The translations under genes were made by a program, and so were the position numbers. A stretch of DNA of 64,000 nucleotides from Cryobacterium arcticum (GTDB taxonomy: Bacteria > Actinomycetota > Actinomycetes > Actinomycetales > Microbacteriaceae). The notes beneath the pieces are model-generated. The model searched no databases. It saw only the letters and a list, made by a program, of their open reading frames with translations, and was not told where the DNA came from. This document shows positions 32,681-41,321 of the stretch, in pieces; positions within the stretch are counted from its first letter, which is position 1, and each line of letters opens with the position of its first letter. Where the stretch lies: contig NZ_QHLY01000012.1 in NCBI RefSeq assembly GCF_003185895.1, forward strand, positions 1,513,843 to 1,577,842, given 5' to 3'.

Positions 32681-33661
32681 TCATCCGTTCAAATCGAGCT
32701 CCACCCCCACGCCACGTGCACGCGCCTCGCGCACCAGCAGATCCGCGATCGCCAGGTCTTGCGCGCCGACTCCCACCGAGTCGAAGAGGGTGATCTGGTC
32801 CGCGCTCGTGCGGCCCGGGCGGAGGCCCGCGAGAACCTGGCCGACGGTGCCGACCACGTCCTGCAGGGTGAGTGCGCCCTCCGCCACGGCCAGCATGAGG
32901 TCACCCGATTTCGTCTCGGCCGTGGCCAAGTCGTCGACCCAGACCGAGGACCGAGCCATCGTCGCGGAGTCGACCTCGCGCTCGTCCGGCCTGGGGCGGG
33001 CGCCGACGACGTTGAGGTGCTGGCCGGGTCGGAGCCAGTCTCCGCGGATGATCGGGGTGACGGAGGGGGTGAGCGTGCAGATCGCATCCGCTTGGGCGAA
33101 GACCGACGCGCAGTCCTGCACCACCTCGATGGCACCGTCCCACTCGAGAGAGTCGGCGAGTGCCGCTGCGCGCACCGGGGTGCGCGACCAGATGACGAGC
33201 CGGTTCCAGTCCCGCACTCCCCGCAGAGCTTCGACGTGTTCGCGGGCGAGCCCGCCCGCCCCCACCAGGCCCAGCACGCGGCTGTCTTCGCGGGCCAGGG
33301 CCCGGGTGGCGACCGCGCTGGCCGCCGCGGTGCGCACCCTGGTGGGCACGCCGCCGTGCAGAAGGGCCACCGGGGCGCCGTTCTCGCGGTCGAGCACCAC
33401 GATCATCGAGCGCTGGGTCGGCAGACCCCGGGCGGAGTTGTCGGGCACGTCGGCGAGCAGCTTGACCGCGGCGGTGCCGGTGGTGTCCGACAGCGCCGCC
33501 ATGAGCACGTAGCGACCGGTGCCCGCGGCGGTGCCCATGGAGGTGGGCGGCGGCTGGTTGGCCGCGCCCCGGGCGATGTCGGTGAAGATCTGCGCCACGG
33601 CCCGCTCGGTGGCCGGTCGGTCAACGAGGGCTTCGAGTTGCGACGCGGTGAGCACGATCAT
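32681..33661 (-). CDS. Ornithine cyclodeaminase / mu-crystallin family protein
   Basis: A 326-residue NAD(P)-binding enzyme of the OCD family, which includes ornithine cyclodeaminase, alanine dehydrogenase-like and ketimine reductase enzymes. KLLADVPDNSARGLPTQRSMIVVLD and VPTRVRTAAASAVATRALA form the substrate part. VLGLVGAGGLAREHVEAL is the Rossmann GxGxxA motif, followed by VWVDDLATAETKSGD. The start at 33661 overlaps the amidohydrolase stop by 4 bases (ATGA). As the last gene of an operon with a peptide-type ABC transporter and an amidohydrolase, it probably handles an amino or imino acid released from the imported compound. Confidence 0.88.
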   Translation of the reverse strand: MIVLTASQLEALVDRPATERAVAQIFTDIARGAANQPPPTSMGTAAGTGRYVLMAALSDTTGTAAVKLLADVPDNSARGLPTQRSMIVVLDRENGAPVALLHGGVPTRVRTAAASAVATRALAREDSRVLGLVGAGGLAREHVEALRGVRDWNRLVIWSRTPVRAAALADSLEWDGAIEVVQDCASVFAQADAICTLTPSVTPIIRGDWLRPGQHLNVVGARPRPDEREVDSATMARSSVWVDDLATAETKSGDLMLAVAEGALTLQDVVGTVGQVLAGLRPGRTSADQITLFDSVGVGAQDLAIADLLVREARARGVGVELDLNG

Positions 33662-34872
33662 GCGGCAGCCGAGAGTTCGAGGCCGTCGGCCACGACCGCG
33701 CCGCGGAACACCACGGTGCGGTCGGGCAGCCGGTCCATCACCGCGCTGGTGACGGTTTCGCCGGTGATGAGCTGCAGGTCGGCGGGGTCGCCGACGGCGA
33801 CTCCGGGGCGGTCGAGGTGCCCCCGCAGCGCCGGGGCGGTGCCGAGCACCGAGCGTCCGCCGATCGTGGCCACCGCCACGCAGTGCTCGATGTCTTCGTC
33901 CCGACGAAAGTTGTTCGTGAACGCCAGCTGCCACGTGCGGTCGAGCATGTCGCCGTTACCGTACGGCGACCAGTAATCCCGCTGGCCGTCTTCGCCGAGT
34001 CCCAGTCGGATGCCGTGTTCGGCGATCAGCAGCGTCGGCAGCGGCGTCGCTGGGGCGATGGTCGCCCACGCGATGTCGAGTTCGGCGAACTGCTCGAGCA
34101 GGGGCACCAGCTGGGCGTGCGGCAGTTGGCCGAGCCCGTAGCCGTGCGAGATGGTGACCCGGCCGGTCATGCCGAGGGCGCGGGTGCGCTCCACGATCAG
34201 TTCTGCCGAGAACTTCGCCAGTTGGTCCGGCTCGTGCAGGTGGATGTCGATGGGAGCGTCGAAGCGTTCGGCCAGCCCGAAGACCAGGTCGAGATGCTTC
34301 GCGGGGTCGCGATCGAGCAGGCAGGGATCGATGCCCCCGACCACGTCGGCGCCCTGGCGCATGGCCTCTTCGAGCAGTTCGAAGGAGCCCTCCTCGCGCA
34401 GCAGACCGGCTTGAGGGAAGGCGATCACCTCGACCGTCGCACGATCCCGGTGCGCTTCCCTGGCCGCGAGCACACCGTGCAACCGTTCGAGGCCCGCATC
34501 CACGTCGACCTGGGCGTAGCTGCGCACGCTGGTGGTGCCGTGCGCGACCATGCGGCCCAGGGTCTCGGTGGTGCGCTCGGCGATCGAGGTCTCCGCGCTG
34601 CGCCAATTGGCCCGGTCGTTGAGCATCATGCCCCACACCCCCGGCACACCCGTGTGTTCGCGGAACGGCAACCCGAGTCGGGTGGAGTCGAGGTGCACGT
34701 GCACGTCGGCGAACGACGGGAGCAGGATGCGACCCCGGCCCTCGATCAGCGTTTCTCCGGCCTGCGGCACCGTGCCGGGTGGGAGGACCTCGGCGATGAC
34801 GCCGTCGATCAGTCGGATGTCGGCTGCGGCGCCGCCCCAGGGGCGGGCGTCGGTGATCAGCGCGCGACTCAC
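33658..34872 (-). CDS. Amidohydrolase family protein (cytosine-deaminase-like)
   Basis: A 404-residue metal-dependent hydrolase of the amidohydrolase superfamily. FADVHVHLDSTR has the HxH metal pair on strand 1, DIHLHEPDQ the next ligand region, RVTISHGYGLG the later His, and GLGEDGQRDYW the catalytic Asp on strand 8. The layout resembles cytosine deaminase and related enzymes that act on C-N bonds in rings or side chains. There is no signal peptide. It overlaps the substrate-binding protein gene upstream and the OCD gene downstream by 4 bases each. It should deaminate or deacylate the substrate brought in by the ABC system; the identity of that substrate is open. Confidence 0.87.
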   Translation of the reverse strand: MSRALITDARPWGGAAADIRLIDGVIAEVLPPGTVPQAGETLIEGRGRILLPSFADVHVHLDSTRLGLPFREHTGVPGVWGMMLNDRANWRSAETSIAERTTETLGRMVAHGTTSVRSYAQVDVDAGLERLHGVLAAREAHRDRATVEVIAFPQAGLLREEGSFELLEEAMRQGADVVGGIDPCLLDRDPAKHLDLVFGLAERFDAPIDIHLHEPDQLAKFSAELIVERTRALGMTGRVTISHGYGLGQLPHAQLVPLLEQFAELDIAWATIAPATPLPTLLIAEHGIRLGLGEDGQRDYWSPYGNGDMLDRTWQLAFTNNFRRDEDIEHCVAVATIGGRSVLGTAPALRGHLDRPGVAVGDPADLQLITGETVTSAVMDRLPDRTVVFRGAVVADGLELSAAA

Positions 34873-36413
34873 TTGAAGCTCGTCTGGGTGAAGTCGAACA
34901 GGCCGTCGGCTCGGGGCGTCCAGTCGAGGTCGGGGTCGGCGGCGTAGTTGTTCATCGGTACGTAGAGCGGCACGTAGTAGCCCTGCTCGTTGCTGTAGCT
35001 GAGGAGATCCGTGAACACGTCGAGGCGGCTGTCGCCCTCCACACCGCGCTGTTCGGCGGCCAGTTCGGTGGTGCGGGGGTCCTGCGCGTAGTTGTTGTTT
35101 CCGGCCGGCTCGTAGAGGTCGGTGAGGGGCAGGTCGCCGTCCACGGTGGAGGGCGCCCAGGTGTTCAGGTAGATTCCCTGCATCTCCCGGCCGCGCACCT
35201 TGAGGGTGTGTGCCTGCTGGTCGGCGCCGCGCAGGTCGATCGTGAAGCCGACATCCTCGAGGGAGGCCTGGATGGTCTGGGCCACGTCGGCCGAGAGCGG
35301 GATGCGACCGTCGGTCGCGTAGTCGAACGGAATCGGCTCACCGGCGTATCCGGCTTCGGCGAGCAGCTCGCGGGCCCGGTCGGGGTCGTAGCCCGGGTCC
35401 TTCACGTCGTCGCTGTAGCCCTCCACGGCCGGGGCGAGGGTCGTGCTGGCGGGCTCGGCGAGCCCGGAGAGCAGGCCGTCGGTGATGGCCTCCTTGTCGA
35501 TGGCGAGGCCGATGGCTTCGCGGATGCGCGCATCCGTCAGCACGCCGCTGGTGGAATTGACGCCGAGGAAGACGACACCGTTGGAGAGTGCCGAGAACAC
35601 CTGGGCGGAGTCCTGGCTCTCGACCGACTCCACCTGGGTCGGGCCGATGGGCGCCACATCGAGGCTGCCGGAGAGCACGCCGTTGACCCGGGACTCATCG
35701 GAGGAAACCGGCTGCAGCGAGATCGACTCGATCGCCGGCGCGGTACCCCAGTAGTCGTCGTTGCGCACGAGGTCGTAGGAGACGCCGGTCTGGATCTTGT
35801 CGAAGACGTACGGGCCCGAGCCGATCGGGGCCTGCGCGAAAGCGTCGGCTCCCATCTCCTGGTAGGTGTCGGCGGGCACGATCGAGATCAGCGAGGTGTT
35901 GCGGGGGAAGGCGGAGAACGGCGACTTGAGGGTGAAGCGCACGGTGAGGTCGTCGATGGCTTCGACGGAGGCGACCGAGCTGAGGTAGGCGAAGTTCTCG
36001 CCGGTGGGGTCGGCGAGGATGGTTTGGTAGGAGAAAGCCACGTCTTCGGCGGTGATGGCCTCGCCGTTGCTGGCCGTGACGCCCTCCTGCAGGGTGAAGT
36101 CCCACTGGGTGAGGTCGTCGTTGGCGGTCCACTCGGTGGCGAGTTTGGGGGCGAGCTCACCGTCGGCGGTGATGGTCACGAGCTGGTCGAAGGTGTGAAA
36201 GAACACCGACAGCACCACGAGGGCGCCCGACTTGATCGGGTCCATTGAGGTGGGGTCGGTGGGGATCGCGGCGACGATGCGCGTCGGGGTGTCGCCCGAG
36301 CCGGCGTCGCCGCTGTCGTCGAAGCCGCCGGCGCACCCGGAGAGCATCAGTGTTCCGGTGGCGGCGAGCGCGCCGATGCTGAGCATCCGGCGGCGGAAGG
36401 TGGAAGTGGGCAT
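34869..36413 (-). CDS. ABC transporter substrate-binding lipoprotein (family 5, peptide/nickel type)
   Basis: A 514-residue SBP_bac_5 protein. The signal peptide has RRRMLSIGALAATGTLMLSGC, where LSGC is the lipobox, so it is anchored outside the membrane. Family features include MDPIKSGALVVLSVFFHTFDQLV, DLTQWDFTLQEGVTASNGEAITAEDVAFSY and IGSGPYVFDK. The start at 36413 is supported by GAGGA upstream; ATGs up to 36440 are alternatives. It is the second unit of a minus-strand operon order permease-permease-ATPase-SBP-amidohydrolase-OCD. Family 5 proteins bind peptides, opines and other amino-acid derivatives. Confidence 0.92.
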   Translation of the reverse strand: MPTSTFRRRMLSIGALAATGTLMLSGCAGGFDDSGDAGSGDTPTRIVAAIPTDPTSMDPIKSGALVVLSVFFHTFDQLVTITADGELAPKLATEWTANDDLTQWDFTLQEGVTASNGEAITAEDVAFSYQTILADPTGENFAYLSSVASVEAIDDLTVRFTLKSPFSAFPRNTSLISIVPADTYQEMGADAFAQAPIGSGPYVFDKIQTGVSYDLVRNDDYWGTAPAIESISLQPVSSDESRVNGVLSGSLDVAPIGPTQVESVESQDSAQVFSALSNGVVFLGVNSTSGVLTDARIREAIGLAIDKEAITDGLLSGLAEPASTTLAPAVEGYSDDVKDPGYDPDRARELLAEAGYAGEPIPFDYATDGRIPLSADVAQTIQASLEDVGFTIDLRGADQQAHTLKVRGREMQGIYLNTWAPSTVDGDLPLTDLYEPAGNNNYAQDPRTTELAAEQRGVEGDSRLDVFTDLLSYSNEQGYYVPLYVPMNNYAADPDLDWTPRADGLFDFTQTSFK

Positions 36414-36467
36414 GGGGATCCTCATTTCGGTGGGTGACACAAGGGAGTCGAAGGGTGGGCTGTGGGG

Positions 36468-38096
36468 TTAGGCGGCGGCCGGGCGCGCGGTGCGGCGTGG
36501 GCCGTCGAGGCGCGGTACCGCGGCGAGCAGTTGGCGGGTGAACGGATGCTGCGGGTCGCTGAAGATCTGCGCGGTCGGCGCCTCCTCCACGACCCGGCCG
36601 TGCTGCATGACGATCACCCGGTCGGCGATGCTGCGCACCACGCCGAGGTCGTGCGAGATGAAGAGGTAGCCGAGGCCGTGCTCGCGCTGCAGGGTGTCGA
36701 GCAGAGTGAGCACCTGGGCCTGTATGGAGACGTCGAGCGCCGAGACGGGTTCGTCGAGCACCAGCAGCTTGGGCCGCAGGGCGAGCGCTCGGGCGATGCC
36801 AACCCGCTGCCGTTGGCCACCGGAGAGCTGACCGGGCAGCCGCTTGGCGTAGGACTCGTCGAGGCCCACATCGGCGAGCAGTGTGGCGACCGCTGCGCTG
36901 TTGTAGGCGCGGCGGATGCGCAACGGTTCCGCCACGAGCTCGTGCACGGTCAGGCGTGGGTCGAGCGCCGAGTACGGGTCTTGGAAGACGATCTGGGCAA
37001 GCTCGCGCTGGGCGGCCGACCGGCCCGTGAGTTCGGCGCGCACCGGGACGCCGCCGACCACGACCGTGCCCGCCGAGGCGGGTTGGATGCCGAGCACGGC
37101 TTTGGCGAGCGAGGATTTGCCGCAACCGGATTCCCCGACCACCGCCACGGTCTCCCCGGCCATGATGCGCACCGAGACGCCGTCGACGGCTCGCACCGGG
37201 GTCTTGCGGCCGGACACCCGGTAATCGACGACGATGTTGTCGGCGACCAGCGCATCCGCTTCACCGGTGCGCACCGCCGGGGTGGCGCGTTCCTGCTCGG
37301 CGGGCATCGCGGCCATGAGGCGCCGGGTGTAATCCTCGGCCGGGGCCGCGAGCACCGCCCGGGTGGCGCCGGTCTCGACGACCCGGCCGTGGTGCATGAC
37401 GGTGAGGCGGTCGCTGTTCTCGGCGACGAGGCCGAGGTCGTGGGTGATCAGCACGAGGGCCGAGCCGGTGCGCTCGCGCACCTCGGCGAGGAGGTCCATG
37501 ACCTGGGCCTGCACGGTCACGTCGAGCGCGGTGGTGGGTTCGTCGGCGATCAGGAGCAGCGGGTCGTGCGCGATGGCCATGGCGATCATGGCGCGTTGGC
37601 GCATGCCGCCGGACCACTGGTGGGGGCGGGTGGCGGCGCGGTCGGCGGCGTCGCGCACGCCCACCGAGGTGAGTAGCTCGATGGCGCGCTCGCGGGCGGC
37701 ACGCCTGCCGAGGCGGGGGGCGTGCACCCGCACGGCCGAGGCTACCTGGGCGCCGACGGCGCGCAGCGGGTCGAGGGAGGACATCGGATCCTGGAAGACC
37801 ATGGCGGCGGTGCGTCCGCGAAGGGCGCGGAGCTCGCGCTCGCCGGCCCAGACATCCGCTTCGACGTCGACGAGTACGCGGTCGTCGAGAACGATGCGGC
37901 CGCCGGTGACGCGGGTGCCGACGGGCAGCAGGCCGAGGGCGGCGAGCACGGTGAGGCTCTTGCCCGAACCGGACTCCCCCACAACGCCGAGGGACTCCCC
38001 GCGGTCGACCCGCAGCGAGACGCCGTCGACGAGGGTGCGCGGGGTGTCCCCGTCGGTCTCGATGCGCAAGTTCTCGATCCGCAGCACGGTGCTCAT
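36468..38096 (-). CDS. Fused oligopeptide ABC transporter ATPase (DppD-DppF type)
   Basis: A 542-residue protein with two complete nucleotide-binding domains. The first has Walker A GESGSGKS and signature WSGGMRQRAMIAMAIA; the second has GESGCGKS, signature LSGGQRQRVGIARALA and Walker B LLVLDEPVSALDVS. Each has the D-loop and His switch (ITHDLGLVAE, ISHDLGVVRS). Separate genes are usual in many bacteria, but fusion is common in actinobacteria. The start at 38096 overlaps the permease stop by 4 bases. Confidence 0.93.
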   Translation of the reverse strand: MSTVLRIENLRIETDGDTPRTLVDGVSLRVDRGESLGVVGESGSGKSLTVLAALGLLPVGTRVTGGRIVLDDRVLVDVEADVWAGERELRALRGRTAAMVFQDPMSSLDPLRAVGAQVASAVRVHAPRLGRRAARERAIELLTSVGVRDAADRAATRPHQWSGGMRQRAMIAMAIAHDPLLLIADEPTTALDVTVQAQVMDLLAEVRERTGSALVLITHDLGLVAENSDRLTVMHHGRVVETGATRAVLAAPAEDYTRRLMAAMPAEQERATPAVRTGEADALVADNIVVDYRVSGRKTPVRAVDGVSVRIMAGETVAVVGESGCGKSSLAKAVLGIQPASAGTVVVGGVPVRAELTGRSAAQRELAQIVFQDPYSALDPRLTVHELVAEPLRIRRAYNSAAVATLLADVGLDESYAKRLPGQLSGGQRQRVGIARALALRPKLLVLDEPVSALDVSIQAQVLTLLDTLQREHGLGYLFISHDLGVVRSIADRVIVMQHGRVVEEAPTAQIFSDPQHPFTRQLLAAVPRLDGPRRTARPAAA

Positions 38097-38968
38097 CGCA
38101 TTCCTCCCTTTCGCAGCAGGCCGCCGCGGGTCTCGGCCGTGAATTGCTGGCTCAGAAACTGCACGCCGCCCACGGCGAGCAGCATCATCAGGCCGGGCAG
38201 CAGGGCCAGCCACGGGTCACCGGCAAGGTGCCGTTGGCCGTCGAAGATCATCGAGCCCCAGCTGGGTACGGGCGGTTGCACGCCGAGGCCGAGGTACTCG
38301 AGTGAGGAGGTGATGAGCACGATCGTGGCCACGTCGGTGGCCGCGATGATGAGGGTGTGCGGCCACACATTGGGCACGATGTGCCGGGTGAGCACCCACA
38401 CGGAGTCGGCTCCCTGGGTGAGCGGGGAGACCACGAAATCCTGTCGGCGAAGCGCCGCGGCGATGTTGCGGGTGACCCGGGCGTAGCCGACCCACCAGGT
38501 GCAGCCGAGCACCAGGATCGTGAGGCCGGCGCTGGGTCGCAGCACCGCGCAGATGGCGATGAGCAGCAGCACGACGGGCATGGCCAGGGTTACGTTGCTC
38601 ACCAGGGTGATGAGCGCTTCGAGGCGGCCCCCGTAGTACCCGGCGAGGATGCCGATCAGGCTGCCCAGCACGGCGTTCATGATCACGATCAGCACGGTCA
38701 TGCCCAAGGTCACGGCCGAGGCGAGCGCGAGGCGGCTGAGCAGGTCTCGACCGAGCGCATCGGTGCCGAGCGGATGCGCCGGGTCGGCGAAGGGCGGCAG
38801 CAAGGCCGCGCGCAGGTCTTGGCCCATCGGGTCGAAGCCGGGCAGCAGCGGCACGATGGCGGTGAGCAGCAGCACCGCGCCGAGCATCAACGCGCCGACG
38901 ATGGCGCCGGGGCGGGGCCGCCAGCGTCGCACGACGGGGGCGGTGGCCAGGGTGAGTGAGGTGGTCAT
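38093..38968 (-). CDS. ABC transporter permease (DppC type)
   Basis: A 291-residue inner-membrane permease with about six transmembrane segments. PLGTDALGRDLLSRL near the N-terminus is the DppC hallmark, and the cytoplasmic EAA loop is YARVTRNIAAALRRQDFVVSPLTQGA. ITSSLEYLGLGVQPPVPSWGSMI is also characteristic. It overlaps the DppB-type gene upstream and the ATPase downstream by 4 bases each. Confidence 0.93.
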   Translation of the reverse strand: MTTSLTLATAPVVRRWRPRPGAIVGALMLGAVLLLTAIVPLLPGFDPMGQDLRAALLPPFADPAHPLGTDALGRDLLSRLALASAVTLGMTVLIVIMNAVLGSLIGILAGYYGGRLEALITLVSNVTLAMPVVLLLIAICAVLRPSAGLTILVLGCTWWVGYARVTRNIAAALRRQDFVVSPLTQGADSVWVLTRHIVPNVWPHTLIIAATDVATIVLITSSLEYLGLGVQPPVPSWGSMIFDGQRHLAGDPWLALLPGLMMLLAVGGVQFLSQQFTAETRGGLLRKGGMR

Positions 38969-39939
38969 GCGGCCGCCGTCCGGGTGTCGATGCGGCGCAC
39001 GAGTACGTCGACCGCGGTGTTGACGATCACGAAGGCGAGGGCCACGAAGACCAGGCCCGCCTGCACGATGGGGAAGTCGCGTTGGCTGACCGCATCCGTG
39101 AGCAGCTTGCCGAGGCCAGGCCAGGCGAACACCACTTCGACGACTACGGTGCCGCCGAGCAGACCGCCGAGGTTGAGGCCGGCCATGCCAAGCACCGGCA
39201 CGATGGCGTTCGGCAGCATCCGGGTGAAGAGCACCGTGGAGCGGCGTTGGCCCTGGGCGATGGCGGTGCGCACGTAGTCTTGCCCGGCTTGCTCGCTGAG
39301 CGCGGCATCCAGCAGGCGCAGGTACATGACGAACTGGCCGGTGGCCAGGGTGGCGACTGGAAGCACCAGGCTGGCGTAGCTCGTGCGACCCAGCGACGGG
39401 AGGGCGCCGAGCAGAACCGAGAACACCAGTACCAGGAGAAGGGCGAAGAAGAAGTCGGGCACCGACTGGCGCAGGGCACCGGCCCAGCCCACGATGGCCC
39501 GCAACACCCGGCTGCCGGTGAGCTGGATGGTGAGGGCCGCGACGACCGCGAGGGCGAGGCCGATCACGAACGCCCAGAACGCGAGTTCGATGGTGGCGGG
39601 CACGCGCTCGAGAACGAGACCGAGGGCGGATTCGCGCAGACGGTAGGAATCACCGAAGTCGCCGGTGACGAGACCGACGAGGGTGTCGAGGTACTGCACG
39701 AGGAGGGGGCGGTCGAAGCCGAGCGAGGAGTTGAGCGCTTGGATGTCGGCCTGGGTCGCGTTATCGGGCAGGAGCAGCGCACCGGGTTCGCCGGTGGCAC
39801 GGCCGAGCACGAAGGCGATGGTCACCACGGCGAGCACTGTGGTGACGGCGAGGGCCAATCGGCGGGCGATGAATAGGAGCACGTCACCGACGCTAGGTGA
39901 CGCTCTGCCCGGCAGGGGCTGGTGTAACACGCTCGTCAC
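38965..39939 (-). CDS. ABC transporter permease (DppB type)
   Basis: A 324-residue permease and first gene of the operon. It opens with FIARRLALAVTTVLAVVTIAFVLGR, followed by LGFDRPLLVQYLDTLVGLVTGDFGDS, the periplasmic loop typical of DppB. The EAA loop is YLRLLDAALSEQAGQDYVRTAIAQGQ. The frame opens with a GTG at 39939, but a GTG at 39882 is closer to the usual DppB start, so the N-terminus is uncertain. The upstream region carries GntR-like operator half sites shared with the divergent regulator. Confidence 0.9.
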   Translation of the reverse strand: MTSVLHQPLPGRASPSVGDVLLFIARRLALAVTTVLAVVTIAFVLGRATGEPGALLLPDNATQADIQALNSSLGFDRPLLVQYLDTLVGLVTGDFGDSYRLRESALGLVLERVPATIELAFWAFVIGLALAVVAALTIQLTGSRVLRAIVGWAGALRQSVPDFFFALLLVLVFSVLLGALPSLGRTSYASLVLPVATLATGQFVMYLRLLDAALSEQAGQDYVRTAIAQGQRRSTVLFTRMLPNAIVPVLGMAGLNLGGLLGGTVVVEVVFAWPGLGKLLTDAVSQRDFPIVQAGLVFVALAFVIVNTAVDVLVRRIDTRTAAA

Positions 39940-39965
39940 ATACTTCTTACGTCAGCGTCACTTTC

Positions 39966-40027
39966 GCATACCAAATGACGCCTATTTCGGCAGTTCTCAC
40001 TCGCTTAGGTTGTTTTGGTATTCCAAA
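39966..40027. promoter_or_regulatory. Candidate GntR operators in the divergent promoter
   Basis: TTTGGTATTCCAAA (40014-40027) is a near-perfect palindrome. A half site, GCATACCAAATG, lies at 39966-39977. Both contain TGGTAT or ATACCA, the core seen in many FadR-subfamily GntR sites. They lie between the ABC operon and the GntR gene. Confidence 0.5.
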
Positions 40028-40059
40028 CGCGACGTAGCGGACGTGCCAGAATGGTGACC

Positions 40060-40767
40060 ATGAGCCTCGAACAAACCCCAGCGCGCATCGCCAACATCTT
40101 GCGCGAGCAGATCATCACGGGTGAGCTGACGATGGGGTCGAAGCTCAATGAGCGTGAGATCGCCGAGCGCCTGCAGGTGTCGCGCATTCCCGTACGCGAA
40201 GCGCTGCCGATCCTTGAGTCGGAGGGGTTCATCAGTTCACAACCGCGGCGCGGAGCGGTCGTGCACGCGCTCACTCTCACTGATGCCGTCGAGCTCTTCG
40301 ACCTTCGTCGCCAACTCGAACCGATGGCGTCGGCGTTCGCCGCGCGACGGGCCGCCGCGGGCGCTGATGTCGAGCCGATGCTGGCCGCGCTCCGCACCGC
40401 CCGGGGTGCGATCGCTCCGGTCACGGCGCTGGACCTCCCGGGCGAGGGTGCCCCACCGTCGACTCGCAATTCTGATCTGCACGAGGAGATCATCGCCCTC
40501 GCCGATCACGCCCTGCTGCAGCGCGTGACGAAACTCATGAGCGGGCGGGTGCGCTGGCTCTTCCGGCTCACTCCGCAGCGCGACACCACGGCGATGTGGG
40601 TCGAACACCGCGAGATCGTCGACGCCATCGTCGCCGGGCAAGCGGATGTCGCCGAACTTCTCACCGCGGCCCATGTGGAGCGGGGACGCTTCGAGTCGAT
40701 GCCGCTGCTGGCCGAGCTGCTGCCCTCCGCGGCCCCCGTGGCGCGGAGACGGCGGAAGGCGAGCTAA
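40060..40767 (+). CDS. GntR family regulator (FadR/FCD subfamily)
   Basis: A 235-residue regulator. The winged helix (residues ~8-70) reads ARIANILREQIITGELTMGSKLNEREIAERLQVSRIPVREALPILESEGFI, with the conserved PxR-EAL element. The C-terminal FCD ligand domain starts at LFDLRRQLEPMASAFAARRA and ends with the HREIVDAIVAGQ metal-site His. It faces the ABC/amidohydrolase operon, with palindromic sites between, and probably represses it until the substrate or a product binds. The start could also be the ATG at 40051. Confidence 0.9.
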   Translation: MSLEQTPARIANILREQIITGELTMGSKLNEREIAERLQVSRIPVREALPILESEGFISSQPRRGAVVHALTLTDAVELFDLRRQLEPMASAFAARRAAAGADVEPMLAALRTARGAIAPVTALDLPGEGAPPSTRNSDLHEEIIALADHALLQRVTKLMSGRVRWLFRLTPQRDTTAMWVEHREIVDAIVAGQADVAELLTAAHVERGRFESMPLLAELLPSAAPVARRRRKAS

Positions 40768-40819
40768 GCCGGCCGCCGGCCACCCGGCCTTCCAGCCCAT
40801 ACCGGCGTAACGTAAAGCC

Positions 40820-41197
40820 GTGCCTACACCCCGTAAGTTCCCCGCCAAGGTGTCGGCGGCTGCGAGCGCTCGATACGCGAAGCGCCGGCGGGGACGCCTC
40901 TCCCGCGTCGACAACGACCTCACCGCCTCAGAGTGGGCCGATCTCCTCACGGCGTGGGGAGGGTGCGCCTACTGCCAAGCGCCGAGTCCGGCGCTCCAGC
41001 GGGACTGCATCATGCCGATCTCTCGCGGCGGCCGGTACACCCTGGAGAACGTGGTTCCCGCCTGCCCGAGCTGCAATGCGAGCAAATCTAACAACGAGGT
41101 CACGGGGTGGCTGCGCCGCAAGCACCTCGACGAGCGCGCGTTCCTGCTCCGATACGCGACGATCCTGCCGACTCTGCGCCCTGCCGATCAGGGCTGA
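40820..41197 (+). CDS. HNH endonuclease
   Basis: A 125-residue protein with a basic N-terminus (PRKFPAKVSAAASARYAKRRRGR) and an HNH nuclease: CAYCQAPSPALQRDCIMPISRGGRYTLENVVPACPSCNASKSNNEV. The two CxxC pairs and NxxxxC-x2-CN pattern are present. The usual first His of HNH (DHxxP) is replaced by DCIMPISRGG, so the catalytic His may be missing or shifted. It starts with GTG. A 75-base extragenic repeat begins 25 bases after the stop. The function is unknown; small HNH proteins often are phage or mobile-element enzymes. Confidence 0.75.
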   Translation: MPTPRKFPAKVSAAASARYAKRRRGRLSRVDNDLTASEWADLLTAWGGCAYCQAPSPALQRDCIMPISRGGRYTLENVVPACPSCNASKSNNEVTGWLRRKHLDERAFLLRYATILPTLRPADQG

Positions 41198-41221
41198 CCT
41201 GGACGCATGGCTCAAATTAGA

Positions 41222-41296
41222 GCTTCGCTGCACCTCGTGTGGCTGGATGATCCCGCTATAGCGGGCGCATCCAGCCAGAGGGGGCGCCCCGACTGG
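41222..41296. repeat. 75-bp extragenic palindromic repeat, copy 1
   Basis: This segment matches 58180-58254 at 68 of 75 positions, with 36 consecutive identical bases (41243-41278). It contains a nested palindrome: outer arms GGCTGGATG and CATCCAGCC, inner CCCGCTATAGCGGG. It lies between convergent genes just after the HNH stop. It behaves like a REP-type element or a bidirectional terminator. Confidence 0.75.
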
Positions 41297-41321
41297 TTCA
41301 GGCATCCGAGGGGCTCCCTCT

